Shown: one piece after another, positions 49,506-58,049 of the stretch
Layout: the number at the start of each line of letters is the position of its first letter
Numbering within the stretch: position 1 is the stretch's first letter
DNA from: an uncultured Angelakisella sp.
GTDB lineage: Bacteria; Bacillota; Clostridia; Oscillospirales; Ruminococcaceae
DNA length: 64,000 nucleotides
NCBI GenBank assembly: GCA_934524965.1
Contig: CAKSYU010000003.1
Span: 13,240 to 77,239 of the forward strand
Direction: 5' to 3'
The notes under the pieces: model-generated
What the model saw: only the letters and a program-made list of their open reading frames with translations
The model's database searches: none
Told to the model about the DNA's origin: nothing
Position numbers and translations under genes: made by a program

Positions 49506-50369
49506 ATGGAAACATTTCACCACACACTGATGCGCTATGTGCAGATCACACTGGGCTGCGGGCTGTATGCGCTGGGCTTTTGCTGGTTTTATGCACCCAA
49601 CCAGCTATGCATGGGCGGGTTTACGGGTCTGGCACAGGTCACCAGCCTGCTGGTGACCCAAGTCCCGATCGGTATTCAGGTGCTGGTGATGAACCTGCCG
49701 CTGTTCTTTATCATGTGGAAAAAGATAGGGAACGACTGGCTTGTTGCTTCGATGTACGCTATGCTGGTCAGCTCGCTGTTTATCGACCTGCTGGATCGGT
49801 TGGTGGTATTTCAGCCGATCGAACCCGTGTTGGCATGTGTATACGGCGCGGTGCTGGTGGGCACCGGCTGCGGCTTGATGCTGCGGCAAAGCGCCACGGT
49901 GGGCGGGACGAATCTGGCGGCGCGGCTGCTGCGGCTGCGGCTGGAGCAGGTCTCTATTGGGACGCTGTGCAGCCTGTTAGACGGTCTGATCGTGGTGCTG
50001 CATGTTATCGCTTTCCGCAACATGAGCCATTGCCTGTACGCGGTGGCTTCGCTGTACCTTATCTCGCTTATCATGGATCGGGTCGTATATGGCGGCAGAC
50101 AGTCCAAGGTGGCGTGTATTATCTCCGACCGGCATGAGGAATTGACCGATGTGCTGCTGGAGATGCACCGCGGCATCACCCTGCTGGACGGTGAGGGCGG
50201 TTTCACTCACCAGACCCGCAAGGTGATCCTGTGCGCGTTTGCCAAGAATCAGATCATTGAACTGAAAAAGCGGGTGCAGCAGGTGGACCCGGACGCCTTC
50301 ATTATTGTGTATGATGTGAACGAGGTACTGGGCAAGGGATTTGGCGCCTATCAGCCCGGCAGTGTGTAA
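49506..50369 (+). CDS. YitT-family membrane protein (DUF2179 C-terminal domain)
   Basis: 287 residues. Five or six membrane segments (GCGLYALGFCWFYAPNQLCM, GLMLRQSATVGGTNLAARLL) followed from about residue 205 by the cytosolic DUF2179 domain (HEELTDVLLEMHRGITLLDG, ILCAFAKNQIIELKKRVQQV, DPDAFIIVYDVNEVLGKGF). The family is common in Firmicutes; transport function is assumed but not shown. Xgggaggcag lies upstream of the ATG. The tandem repeat array begins 15 bases after the stop. Confidence 0.88.
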   Translation: METFHHTLMRYVQITLGCGLYALGFCWFYAPNQLCMGGFTGLAQVTSLLVTQVPIGIQVLVMNLPLFFIMWKKIGNDWLVASMYAMLVSSLFIDLLDRLVVFQPIEPVLACVYGAVLVGTGCGLMLRQSATVGGTNLAARLLRLRLEQVSIGTLCSLLDGLIVVLHVIAFRNMSHCLYAVASLYLISLIMDRVVYGGRQSKVACIISDRHEELTDVLLEMHRGITLLDGEGGFTHQTRKVILCAFAKNQIIELKKRVQQVDPDAFIIVYDVNEVLGKGFGAYQPGSV

Positions 50370-50383
50370 CAGGTGACGGTGAC

Positions 50384-50876
50384 GCAGGGCTGCCCGTTTG
50401 CGGAATTGATGTGTTCCCCTTTGCTCCAAAAAAAGAGACGCCCACGGGTGGAGAGCAGAAACCGGCGGCAACGGAGGGAAAGATAGTGTGAAAGAAAACC
50501 ATCAGGGTTGTCTTTCGCGTTTGATTAGAGCAGGGGGTATCCGTTTGCGGAAACGATGTGTTCCCCTCTGTTCCAAAAAAAGAGATGCCCACGGGAGGAG
50601 AGCAGAAACCGGCGGCGACGGAGGGAAAGATAGTGTGAAAGAAAACCGTCAGGGTTGTCTTTCGCGTTTAATCAGGGCAGGGGGTGTCCGTTTGCGGAAA
50701 TAATGAGTTCCCCTCTGCTCCAAAAAAGAGCCGCCCACGGGAGGAGAGCAGAAACCGGCGGCGACGGAGGGAAAGATAGTGTGAAAGAAAACCGTCAGGG
50801 TTGTCTTTGCGTTTAATCAGGGCAGGGGGTGTCCGTTTGCGGAAATAATGAGTTCCCCTCTGCTCCAAAAGAAAAG
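50384..50876. repeat. Tandem repeat array, unit 145-147 bp, about 3.3 copies
   Basis: The landmark CCGTTTGCGG recurs at 50394, 50541, 50688 and 50833 (periods 147, 147, 145). Each unit has GTTCCCCTCTGCTCCAAAAA, a GAGAGCAGAAACCGGCGGC segment and GTGTGAAAGAAAACCGTCAG. Divergence between copies is a few percent. The last, partial copy runs into the terminator of tRNA-Gly. Short open frames in the array on both strands are repeats of one another and are not considered genes. This fills the 530-base gap after the YitT gene. Confidence 0.92.
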
Positions 50877-50907
50877 CCGCCCGAAGGCGGCTTTTCTTTT
50901 GGAGCAG
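50861..50907 (-). terminator. Terminator of tRNA-Gly that includes the tRNA 3' end
   Basis: A perfect palindrome: TGCTCCAAAAGAAAAGCCGC and its complement around a CGAA-containing loop. The minus-strand 5' arm begins inside the tRNA acceptor end (TGCTCCA). Confidence 0.88.
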
Positions 50908-50973
50908 GCAACGGGAATCGAACCCGCCTCCGCGGCTTGGGAAGCCGCTATTCTACCGATGAACTATGCCTGC
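50900..50973 (-). tRNA. tRNA-Gly (anticodon CCC)
   Basis: 74 bases on the minus strand with encoded CCA. Acceptor GCAGGCA/TGCCTGC, D-arm GTTCATCGGTAGAAT, anticodon stem GCGGC/GCCGC with loop TTCCCAA (anticodon CCC, reading GGG), T-arm CGGGTTCGATTCCCG. All arms pair. Confidence 0.95.
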
Positions 50974-50995
50974 ATCTAGTTTGGAATACCTATAT

Positions 50996-51024
50996 ATTTT
51001 ACCGTGAAATGCGCCGGCAGTCAA
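50996..51024 (-). promoter_or_regulatory. Promoter of tRNA-Gly
   Basis: On the minus strand TTGACT, 17-base spacer, TAAAAT, about 22 bases before the tRNA. Confidence 0.8.
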
Positions 51025-51054
51025 GACCTTTTGCGGGAAAAGTAACGACAGCGC

Positions 51055-51082
51055 TTGACAAAATCCCACGAGAGGCTATGAT
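51055..51082 (+). promoter_or_regulatory. Promoter of EbsC-like gene
   Basis: TTGACA, 16-base spacer, TATGAT. The leader has a direct repeat ACGCAAATATC (51095-51105 and 51109-51119). Confidence 0.8.
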
Positions 51083-51132
51083 AGGTACATTACGACGCAA
51101 ATATCACTACGCAAATATCGGAGGAAACCATT

Positions 51133-51615
51133 ATGTCTATTCGGGAAGTAAAAGCGTTTTTTGCCGCGCGCGGCATGGAGGACAGGGTGCTGGAATTTGA
51201 GACCTCCAGTGCGACGGTGGAGCTGGCGGCGCAGACGGTGGGGGTCATTCCCGCCCGTATTGCCAAAACGCTTTCCTTTATGACGGCGGAGGGACCGCTG
51301 CTGGTAGTAACGGCAGGGGACGCCAAGATAGATAACCACAAGTACAAGGAGACCTTTGGCTGCAAGGCAAAGATGCTGACGCTGGAGGAAGCCGTAGAGC
51401 TGATCGGTCACGCGGTGGGCGGGGTATGCCCCTTTGCGGTAAAGGCAGGGGTGAAAACCTGTTTAGATGTCTCGCTGCGGCGGTTTACCACGGTATTCCC
51501 CGCTTGCGGCAGCAGCAACAGCGCCATCGAGCTGACCTGCGAGGAGCTGTACGGGTTTTCCGGCGCGCTGGCATGGGTAGATGTCTGCAAGGGCTGGCAG
51601 GAGAGCGAGCAGTAA
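51133..51615 (+). CDS. ybaK: YbaK/EbsC-family aminoacyl-tRNA deacylase
   Basis: 160 residues, the length of single-domain YbaK/EbsC proteins. The fold starts with a short helix (REVKAFFAARGMEDRVLEFE), then AQTVGVIPARIAKTLSFM, the invariant Lys region (DAKIDNHKYKETFGCKAKML), and GHAVGGVCPFAV. The family clears mischarged tRNAs, typically Cys-tRNA-Pro or Ala-tRNA-Pro. Ribosome-binding site cggagg. Monocistronic. Confidence 0.88.
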   Translation: MSIREVKAFFAARGMEDRVLEFETSSATVELAAQTVGVIPARIAKTLSFMTAEGPLLVVTAGDAKIDNHKYKETFGCKAKMLTLEEAVELIGHAVGGVCPFAVKAGVKTCLDVSLRRFTTVFPACGSSNSAIELTCEELYGFSGALAWVDVCKGWQESEQ

Positions 51616-51627
51616 AAGAGAACAGTG

Positions 51628-51676
51628 CAAATGACCCGTCACAGCAGACGATATGCTGCGACGGGTCGTCCTTTTG
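51628..51676. terminator. Bidirectional terminator
   Basis: TGCAAATGACCCGTC and GACGGGTCGTCCTTTTGCA arms with an inner AGCAG/CTGCT-like stem, between the convergent EbsC-like and ribbon-helix-helix genes. Confidence 0.75.
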
Positions 51677-51687
51677 CAAAAAATCAG

Positions 51688-51891
51688 CTATTCAATATCC
51701 AGCTCCGGCGGGATATCAATCTCATCTGAGACATATTTTCCGTTTTTCTTTCGCTGGCGCACGCATTCGGTCAGCAGGTATTCGATCTGCCCATTGACCG
51801 AACGGAAGTCGTCCTCCGCCCAAGCTGCAATAGCGGCATACAGCTTGGGGGAAAGGCGCAGCGGCACCTGCTTTTTCTGGTTATCGCTCAT
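51688..51891 (-). CDS. Ribbon-helix-helix (Arc-like) DNA-binding protein
   Basis: 67 residues. [20 protein letters not shown] then [18 protein letters not shown] has the beta-strand/helix/helix pattern with the N-x-Q-I-E/L turn typical of Arc-like proteins paired with SPFH genes. The tail is acidic ([12 protein letters not shown]). It starts six bases after the SPFH gene, so the two are co-transcribed. Likely represses its own operon through the palindrome at 52930. Confidence 0.82.
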   Translation of the reverse strand: MSDNQKKQVPLRLSPKLYAAIAAWAEDDFRSVNGQIEYLLTECVRQRKKNGKYVSDEIDIPPELDIE

Positions 51892-51897
51892 GGCAGC

Positions 51898-52902
51898 TTA
51901 ATACAGACTGCCGGAATTGACGACAGGTTGAGCATCGTGGTTGCCGCAAAGCACGACCAGCAGATTGCTGACCATGGCGGCTTTGCGTTCCTCGTCCAAT
52001 TCTACCATGCCGCTTTCGGAAAGACGCGCCAACGCCATTTCCACCATGCCTACGGCGCCGTCTACAATCATTTTGCGGGCATCAATGATGGCGGACGCCT
52101 GCTGGCGCTGCAGCATCACGGCGGCGATCTCGGTGGCATAGGCAAGGTAGGTGATGCGGGCTTCGATGATCTCGATGCCTGCCTCCGCTACCCGCTGCTG
52201 GATCTCACCACGAATACGGGCGGCAACGACCTCGCTGGAGCCGCGCAGACTGCCGTCATCGGCTACGCCGTCGCCGGTGGTATCCACATTGGGGGCGACA
52301 TCGTAGGGGTACAGCCGAACGATATTACGCAGGGCGCTATCGCACTGCAGGGAAAGGAATTCCTTGTAGTTATCGACATTAAAGACCGCTTTGGCGGTAT
52401 CCACGATGCGCCAGGTAACGGCAATGCCGATCTCCACGGGGTTGCCCAGACAGTCATTGATCTTCTGGCGGTTATTGCTGAGGGTCATGATTTTAAGGGA
52501 GAGCTTTTTGCCGGTGGTATCCACTTCAAGAGAAGCGGAATTATCACCGGTGGAGGCTTTTATGCCCAACGTTTTGACATCACCGCTTTGGCTCAAACGG
52601 GTCTTAGCGGCAGGATTTACGCCGGTGCAGAAGGGATTAACATAGTAGTAGCCCTCGCCCTTCAGCGTACCGTAGTAGCGCCCGAACAGGGTGAGCACCA
52701 AAGCCTCCTGCGGCTTCAGGATACGAAGCCCGATCATGGGGATCCAAATGAGACTTATGATAACAACACCGAGAACCAGCAGACCAAGGAGATGGAGATT
52801 TGCGCCCACGATAATGGCGGCAGCCGCCGCAGCAATAACGGCAAGGAATAAAAGCAGCATGACCATACCGTGCTTTTTATTGGTGAGTAATTTTTCTGTC
52901 AT
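51898..52902 (-). CDS. SPFH/band 7 (stomatin-like) membrane protein
   Basis: 334 residues from the ATG at 52902, seven bases after aaggagt. Two N-terminal membrane helices, then the SPFH domain: [40 protein letters not shown], and the coiled-coil end [20 protein letters not shown]. Such proteins form membrane-associated rings that organise microdomains or stabilise other membrane proteins. Paired with the ribbon-helix-helix gene, a combination seen in many Firmicutes. Target complex unknown. Confidence 0.88.
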   Translation of the reverse strand: MTEKLLTNKKHGMVMLLLFLAVIAAAAAAIIVGANLHLLGLLVLGVVIISLIWIPMIGLRILKPQEALVLTLFGRYYGTLKGEGYYYVNPFCTGVNPAAKTRLSQSGDVKTLGIKASTGDNSASLEVDTTGKKLSLKIMTLSNNRQKINDCLGNPVEIGIAVTWRIVDTAKAVFNVDNYKEFLSLQCDSALRNIVRLYPYDVAPNVDTTGDGVADDGSLRGSSEVVAARIRGEIQQRVAEAGIEIIEARITYLAYATEIAAVMLQRQQASAIIDARKMIVDGAVGMVEMALARLSESGMVELDEERKAAMVSNLLVVLCGNHDAQPVVNSGSLY

Positions 52903-52929
52903 AGAAGTCACTCCTTATAGTTGATATCT

Positions 52930-52959
52930 TTATGATATCATAATGAAACGAAAAGTCAA
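52930..52959 (-). promoter_or_regulatory. SPFH operon promoter with overlapping palindrome
   Basis: On the minus strand TTGACT, 16-base spacer, TATCAT. The -10 box is inside TTATGATATCATAA (52930-52943), a perfect 14-base palindrome and likely operator for the ribbon-helix-helix protein. Confidence 0.68.
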
Positions 52960-52969
52960 TAGGGATTAC

Positions 52970-53001
52970 AAAAAAAGACCCGCCGGTGCGGATCTTTTTT
53001 C
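52970..53001 (-). terminator. Intrinsic terminator of PII-like gene
   Basis: AAAAAAGA-x-CCGC/GCGG-x-TCTTTTTT stem with short loop; T runs on both strands, so it may be bidirectional. Confidence 0.85.
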
Positions 53002-53018
53002 GGTATTGCAATTATGGG

Positions 53019-53693
53019 TCAGTCAGCAGCTTCCTCCATCAGACCAAAGCCCGCAACCTCACTGACAGGCAGAGAGAACAGTACGGCGCCGGCTTCGCTG
53101 TCGGGACCTGCCTGGTGCAGTACCGACTGCATGATGGCTGCCTTGCGATCGCTTTGCGCCACCATCAGAATAACCTCCTTTTCCGAGGCGATGGAAACAT
53201 TGTAGAACTTCTTGGGGTTCTGGCTGCCGGAGCCTTTTCCGTGCAGCACCGTACCGCCGGTAGCGCCAGCCGCGCGGGCGGCGTTCATCACCTGATCGGT
53301 GCGTCCCTCATTTGCAACAATGATGATCAATTCATATTTGCTATTCAGTTCGGGGGTATAGCGGGCAGTCTGCTGCTCGCCGTTATTCAGATATGCCAAG
53401 GTTTTTCCTCCTCCCACGCTTTTGATCGGGACGGCAATGACAATGCCGTGTCCCGGAATACCGATATAGAGCTGCTGCCGCATATTCTTGATGAATTGGC
53501 GGGTTTTTTCGGGGTTTGCCACCGTCATGATGACACGCTTTTCGGTGGATTCTATGCCCAACAGATCCAGCATACTTTTGGCGGCAGTGCCGTGCCCCAG
53601 CATAGTGACGGTTTGGGGCAGGTCAAGGGCGGCGGCAATTTCGCACACACGCTCCATCGCGACGGGATTGACAACAGAAATAAGATAATTCAT
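53019..53693 (-). CDS. PII-like (GlnB-fold) signalling protein, tandem domains
   Basis: 224 residues from the ATG at 53693 (gggaggt upstream), overlapping the DUF1538 stop by four bases. Two GlnB-like ferredoxin folds are arranged in tandem: NYLISVVNPVAMERVCEIAA with TEKRVIMTVANPEKTRQFI, and YELIIIVANEGRTDQVMNAA with the T-loop-like stretch GGTVLHGKGSGSQNPKKF. Proteins of this type are encoded with DUF1538 transporters and are likely nucleotide- or ion-responsive regulators of them. Specific ligand unknown. Confidence 0.8.
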   Translation of the reverse strand: MNYLISVVNPVAMERVCEIAAALDLPQTVTMLGHGTAAKSMLDLLGIESTEKRVIMTVANPEKTRQFIKNMRQQLYIGIPGHGIVIAVPIKSVGGGKTLAYLNNGEQQTARYTPELNSKYELIIIVANEGRTDQVMNAARAAGATGGTVLHGKGSGSQNPKKFYNVSIASEKEVILMVAQSDRKAAIMQSVLHQAGPDSEAGAVLFSLPVSEVAGFGLMEEAAD

Positions 53694-55270
53694 ACCGGAT
53701 TTACCTCCCACAGCTCGATGATCTCATCATCACCATAATGCTCGCGGGTGATCTCGGTCTCGGTGCGGCGGCTGTAAATAAAGCCGACCATCTGAATAGA
53801 GATCAGAGGCATCATGGCGACCATGGCAACCACGCCAAAAGCATCAATGAGCGGGTTGCCGCCCACCACGGTGGAAGCGCCGATCATGAATTGCAGCATA
53901 AAGGTGGCGGTCATGGGTCCGGAGGCTACGCCGCCTGAGTCAAACGCAATGGCGGTGTAGAGATCGGGGACAAAGAAGGAAAGCCCCAGTGCAATGATAT
54001 AGCCCGGTATCAAGAACCACATGATAGAAATACCGGTGAGTACCCGCAGCATGGAAAATCCCATGGCAAGGGCGATGGCGATGGAAAGGCTTTGTTTGAT
54101 GGCGCTGCCGGGAATGGTACCGGCGCTGACCTCCTCGATCTGGTGCTCCAGCACAGCCACGGCAGGCTCCGCCGAGATGATGAACCAGCCCAGCAGCATG
54201 GAAAGGGGAATAAGCAGCCAGCGCGTCCAGCCATCGGCAAGCTCGGCACCCAGTACCTCGCCCAAGGCGGAGAAGCCGACATTAACGCCGGTGAGGAACA
54301 GCACCAGCCCCACATATGTATAAAGAATACCAATGACGATCTTGGCAAGGTTGCGGCGGGGCATATGCAGCGTAAGGAACTGGAACGCGAAGAAGATGAC
54401 CACGATGGGCAGCAGCGCTACCGCCATTTCGCCCATGTACTTGGGCAGATCGTGCAGGTAGGCGGCGCCGATGGCGGAGGTATTGGCAAAGGAGGAGGTG
54501 GTGATCTCCAGGGAGCCGCTGCTTTCGGTATAGAAAAAGCTGAGAATGAGTACCGCTAAAATGGGACCGATGGAGCAGAGCGCCACCAGACCAAAGCTGT
54601 CGGCTTCGGCACGGGCGTCGCTTCGGATATAGGAGACACCGACGCCGAGCGCCAGAATAAAGGGAACGGTCATGGGACCGGTGGTAACGCCGCCGGAATC
54701 GAATGCCACGCTGAGGAAATCCGGCGCGGCAAACGCGGCAAGGATAAACACGATGCCGTAAAAGGCGATAAGCAGCCAGCGCAGCTTAACGCCGGTGACG
54801 ATGCGCAGCATGCACACCGAAAGGAAAAAGCCGACGCCGATGCCGACCGTGACCAGCAGCACGGTATTATTGATGTGCGGCACCGTCTCCGCCAGCACCT
54901 GCAGGTCAGGTTCCGCGATGGTGACGGCAAAGCCCAGCATAAAGCTGACGATGAGGATCAGCGGCAGATTGCGTGTTTTGGTCAGCGCTGTGCCGATTCG
55001 GTTGCCAATGGGGGTCATGGAGGTTTCCGCACCTAAAGAGAAAAAACCGATCCCCACAATGACAAAAATGGTGCCAATCAAAAAGCAGAGCAGCAAATCG
55101 GTGCCGACAGGGGCAATGGTCAGGCACAGCAGCAGGACAATCACTACAATGGGCAGCACTGAGATGGCTGCTTCCCTGATTTTTTCAATAATTTTTACTC
55201 GGTTGGCGGCAAGCGCCGCGTTTTTTTTGTGTTTCAGTACACTCGCTCCTTTCTTGTTTCGGTGGGGCAT
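53690..55270 (-). CDS. DUF1538-family membrane protein, two repeats
   Basis: Up to 526 residues with about 12-14 membrane segments in two halves; each half ends in a matching FDSGGVTTGPMTVPF or FDSGGVASGPMTATF motif, so the protein arose by internal duplication. DUF1538 proteins are thought to carry ions, without proof. The start is uncertain: the ATG at 55270 has no ribosome-binding site, whereas aaaggag lies 33 bases inside and would fit a CTG at 55237 or GTG at 55240. Followed by the overlapping PII-like gene, a likely regulator. Confidence 0.82.
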   Translation of the reverse strand: MPHRNKKGASVLKHKKNAALAANRVKIIEKIREAAISVLPIVVIVLLLCLTIAPVGTDLLLCFLIGTIFVIVGIGFFSLGAETSMTPIGNRIGTALTKTRNLPLILIVSFMLGFAVTIAEPDLQVLAETVPHINNTVLLVTVGIGVGFFLSVCMLRIVTGVKLRWLLIAFYGIVFILAAFAAPDFLSVAFDSGGVTTGPMTVPFILALGVGVSYIRSDARAEADSFGLVALCSIGPILAVLILSFFYTESSGSLEITTSSFANTSAIGAAYLHDLPKYMGEMAVALLPIVVIFFAFQFLTLHMPRRNLAKIVIGILYTYVGLVLFLTGVNVGFSALGEVLGAELADGWTRWLLIPLSMLLGWFIISAEPAVAVLEHQIEEVSAGTIPGSAIKQSLSIAIALAMGFSMLRVLTGISIMWFLIPGYIIALGLSFFVPDLYTAIAFDSGGVASGPMTATFMLQFMIGASTVVGGNPLIDAFGVVAMVAMMPLISIQMVGFIYSRRTETEITREHYGDDEIIELWEVNPV

Positions 55271-55383
55271 AATTTAATAATATGCGGAAAATACACAACT
55301 CCGCACTTTACTATACTAAATATACCATACAGAGGGGTGCTTTGGCAAACCGTGGGGGGAAGTTTTACAAAAAATTAACGATG

Positions 55384-55412
55384 TTGCAAAATTCCGTTTG
55401 TGTCGTTATACT
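55384..55412 (+). promoter_or_regulatory. Promoter of small lipoprotein gene
   Basis: TTGCAA, 17-base spacer, TATACT. Confidence 0.8.
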
Positions 55413-55444
55413 AAATGAACTCAAATGACGGGAGGAGACAGAAA

Positions 55445-55987
55445 ATGAGAAGGACAGCGGCTGTAATACTGGCGCTGGCACTGCTGACCGCCTGCGGGCA
55501 AAGCACACGGCAGCAGTGGCAGATAGTGCCGCAGATATATGGCAATACAGCGGCGGAGGAGACGGGAAAAAAGGTAACGCTTTCGGCGGAGCTGCCGCAG
55601 GGCTGGGAGGCGGAGCTTTTCCGACAGGAGGACGGTACGCAGCGGCTTGCGCTGAAAGAGGAAAAAGGTGAGCTGGGGACGGTGACGGTGTACCGTGATG
55701 ACGGCGATACCTACGGACGGCTGACCGAGGATCACATGCTGTGGCTGTTTTTGGAGGATCTGCATGAGGCGGTATGTACTGCAGCGGAAAAATGCAGTTA
55801 TGCCGACTTTGAATATCTCTCAAAGAACAGAGAATACGTAGAGCCGAAGACGAGAGGTTATTCTATGCGGCTTTATCAGCTGCAATTTGACGGCTGGGTG
55901 GTCAGTGCCGAGATGAACCTTTACGAGGACGACGAAAACGCCGCTGCAAACTGTGAAAACTTCATTTCGGGACTGGAGTGCGAATAG
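55445..55987 (+). CDS. Small lipoprotein of unknown function
   Basis: 180 residues from the ATG at 55445 (gggaggaga upstream). Signal peptide with lipobox LTAC (MRRTAAVILALALLTACGQ), so it is lipid-anchored outside the cell. The mature part is mixed alpha/beta with WEAELFRQEDGTQRLAL and YQLQFDGWVVSAEMNLYEDD; no known domain recognised. Monocistronic; lies between the DUF1538 operon (divergent) and the bcd-etf operon (convergent). Confidence 0.7.
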   Translation: MRRTAAVILALALLTACGQSTRQQWQIVPQIYGNTAAEETGKKVTLSAELPQGWEAELFRQEDGTQRLALKEEKGELGTVTVYRDDGDTYGRLTEDHMLWLFLEDLHEAVCTAAEKCSYADFEYLSKNREYVEPKTRGYSMRLYQLQFDGWVVSAEMNLYEDDENAAANCENFISGLECE

Positions 55988-56048
55988 CACGACGGGGGCA
56001 GGGAGCCGCCATACGGCACCTGTCCTTTTCGTTTATTTATGCGGGGAC

Positions 56049-56087
56049 GCAAAGAACCCGCTCCGAGGAGACGGGGCGGGTCTTTGC
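56049..56087. terminator. Bidirectional terminator
   Basis: GCAAAGA-x-CCCGC/GCGGG-TCTTTGC stem between the convergent lipoprotein and etfA genes. Confidence 0.78.
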
Positions 56088-56118
56088 AGGAATTATAACA
56101 CAAGAGGAAGATGGTAAA

Positions 56119-57213
56119 TTAGGCGGGGATCTCCTTGAGACTCTGGAGGAGCTGGGGAACGACCTCGAACAGGTCGCCGCAGATGCCGTAATCGGCAACC
56201 TCGAAGATGGGAGCATCCTTGTTCTTGTTGACGGCGATGATGCACTCGGAATCCTGCATACCGGCAAGATGCTGGATAGCGCCGGAGATGCCGAGAGCGA
56301 CATAAATGCGGGGACGGACAGTCTTGCCGGTCTGACCGACCTGATGATCGGCGGTCATCCAGCCGGCATCTACCACGGCACGGGAAGCACCGACGACACC
56401 GCCCATGGCGGCAGCCAACTCCTCCGCCAACGCAATGCCCTTTTCCACATCGGCGCTGATGCCGCGGCCGACGGAAACAATGACCTCGGCGCCGGTGAGA
56501 TCCACCAGACGGCGGGTCTCCTTGACGACCTGACGCACCTTGGTGATGCAGTCGGCTTCGCCCAGAGAGAACGCGGGACGCTCCACATGGCAGGCGGCAG
56601 CCTTGGTGGGGTCAAAGTCAGCCTTCTTCAGTACGCCGGGACGCACGGTGGACATGCAGGGACGGAAACGGGGGCAGATGATGGTCGCCATGAGGTGACC
56701 GCCGAAAGCGGGACGGGTCATCTTCAGGTTACGGTCATTTTCATCGAATACGGTATGGTCCACATCAATGGTGGAGCTGGTGCGCAGGAACTCCTTGTAC
56801 TTGGCAACATCAACATCGAGGTGGGTGCAGTCGGCGGTCAGACCGGTGTGCAGACGGGCGGCAAGACGCGGACCCAAATCACGACCGATATTGGTGGCGC
56901 CGATGAGGAAGATCTCCGGCTTCTGCTCCAGCACCAGGTCGGCAATGACCTTGGTGTAGGCATCGGTGGTGTAGTTTTTCAGCAGGGGTGCTTCGCACAG
57001 CAGAACACGGTCGGCGCCGTAGCCGCCGATCTCCTCGGTGAGGTGGGCAACATCTTCACCCAGCAGCACGCCGCACAGCTCGCACTGCAGCTCATCGGCG
57101 AGCTTGCGACCCTCGGAGAGCAGCTCCAGCACGGTGGGCATCAGTTTGCCCTCACGCTGCTCGCAGAATACCCAAACGCCCTTGGCGTCTTCAATTTTGA
57201 TAAGATTAGACAT
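56119..57213 (-). CDS. etfA: Electron transfer flavoprotein alpha subunit EtfA
   Basis: 364 residues. N-terminal ETF domain ([20 protein letters not shown]) and the C-terminal FAD-binding domain with [20 protein letters not shown] and [21 protein letters not shown] sequence ([20 protein letters not shown]), the hallmark of EtfA. With EtfB and Bcd it forms the butyryl-CoA dehydrogenase/ETF complex, which in Clostridia bifurcates NADH electrons to ferredoxin and crotonyl-CoA. Third gene of the bcd-etfB-etfA operon, 13 bases after etfB. Confidence 0.94.
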   Translation of the reverse strand: MSNLIKIEDAKGVWVFCEQREGKLMPTVLELLSEGRKLADELQCELCGVLLGEDVAHLTEEIGGYGADRVLLCEAPLLKNYTTDAYTKVIADLVLEQKPEIFLIGATNIGRDLGPRLAARLHTGLTADCTHLDVDVAKYKEFLRTSSTIDVDHTVFDENDRNLKMTRPAFGGHLMATIICPRFRPCMSTVRPGVLKKADFDPTKAAACHVERPAFSLGEADCITKVRQVVKETRRLVDLTGAEVIVSVGRGISADVEKGIALAEELAAAMGGVVGASRAVVDAGWMTADHQVGQTGKTVRPRIYVALGISGAIQHLAGMQDSECIIAVNKNKDAPIFEVADYGICGDLFEVVPQLLQSLKEIPA

Positions 57214-57226
57214 ATTGCGCCCTCCC

Positions 57227-58030
57227 TTAAATCAGATGCTTGGTCAACAGCGTGTTGACCAGGGTGTCACAGGCTTCCTTGCCGCTACCCTCCAGCATAA
57301 CGCCGCCGCCCTTTTGGGGAGGAGTGAAGGACTTGAAAATGTTGGTGGGAGAGCCTTTCAGACCGATGGTGGTGGGATCGATGAGAGCATCGCCGGCAAG
57401 CGCCTGATAGTCAAAGACCTGTACGGGCTTTTCCATGCACTCCATAATGCCGGCAACGGTCATATAGCGGGGGGTGTTCAGCTCCTTAATGCAGGTGAGC
57501 AGGCAGGGGGTGGGGGCTTCCACTTCCATGTAGCCGTCCTCCAGCATACGCTTGCACACTACCTTGCCGTCCTCTTTCTTCAGTTCGGCAACATAGGTGA
57601 TCTGGGGCAGACCCAGCTTTTCGGCGATCTGGGGACCGACCTGGGCGGTATCGCCGTCGATCGCCTGACGACCGCAGAAGATGATATCGTCCTTTTCCAC
57701 GCCCAGCTTGTGGATAGCGGCGGCGAGGATCTGGCTGGTGGCATAGGTATCGGAGCCGCCGAACTCACGACCGGAGACCAGTACGGCTTCATCGGCGCCC
57801 ATTGCCAGCAGCTCGCGCTGCATACCGGCAGCCTGCATGGGTCCCATGGTCATAACGACGACCTTGCCCTCGCCCAGCTCGTCACGGAGCTGCAGGGCAG
57901 CCTCTACGGCATTGGCGTCATCGGGGTTAATGATGGTGTCCATCGAAGCACGGTCCAGCGTGCCGTCCGGCTTAACAGCGACCTTGCCGGAGGTATCGGG
58001 GACCTGCTTTACACATACGATAAATTTCAT
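57227..58030 (-). CDS. etfB: Electron transfer flavoprotein beta subunit EtfB
   Basis: 267 residues. Opens KFIVCVKQVPDTSGKVAVK, followed by LINPDD-like INPDDANAVEAALQL, then DGDTAQVGPQIAEKLGLPQI, the EtfB signature. Carries the bifurcating FAD in the clostridial complexes; the sequence GRQAIDGDTAQVGP is kept. Starts 19 bases after bcd. Confidence 0.94.
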   Translation of the reverse strand: MKFIVCVKQVPDTSGKVAVKPDGTLDRASMDTIINPDDANAVEAALQLRDELGEGKVVVMTMGPMQAAGMQRELLAMGADEAVLVSGREFGGSDTYATSQILAAAIHKLGVEKDDIIFCGRQAIDGDTAQVGPQIAEKLGLPQITYVAELKKEDGKVVCKRMLEDGYMEVEAPTPCLLTCIKELNTPRYMTVAGIMECMEKPVQVFDYQALAGDALIDPTTIGLKGSPTNIFKSFTPPQKGGGVMLEGSGKEACDTLVNTLLTKHLI

Positions 58031-58049
58031 AAGTCTCAGCCTCCTTATA

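Noticed and set aside
50384-50876. CRISPR array
   Set aside because: The unit is about 147 bp with no short repeat/unique spacer pattern, and no cas genes are near.
50829-51200. Open frame running through the tandem repeat and tRNA-Gly
   Set aside because: It spans a tRNA and terminator on the opposite strand and gives a tRNA-derived spurious peptide.
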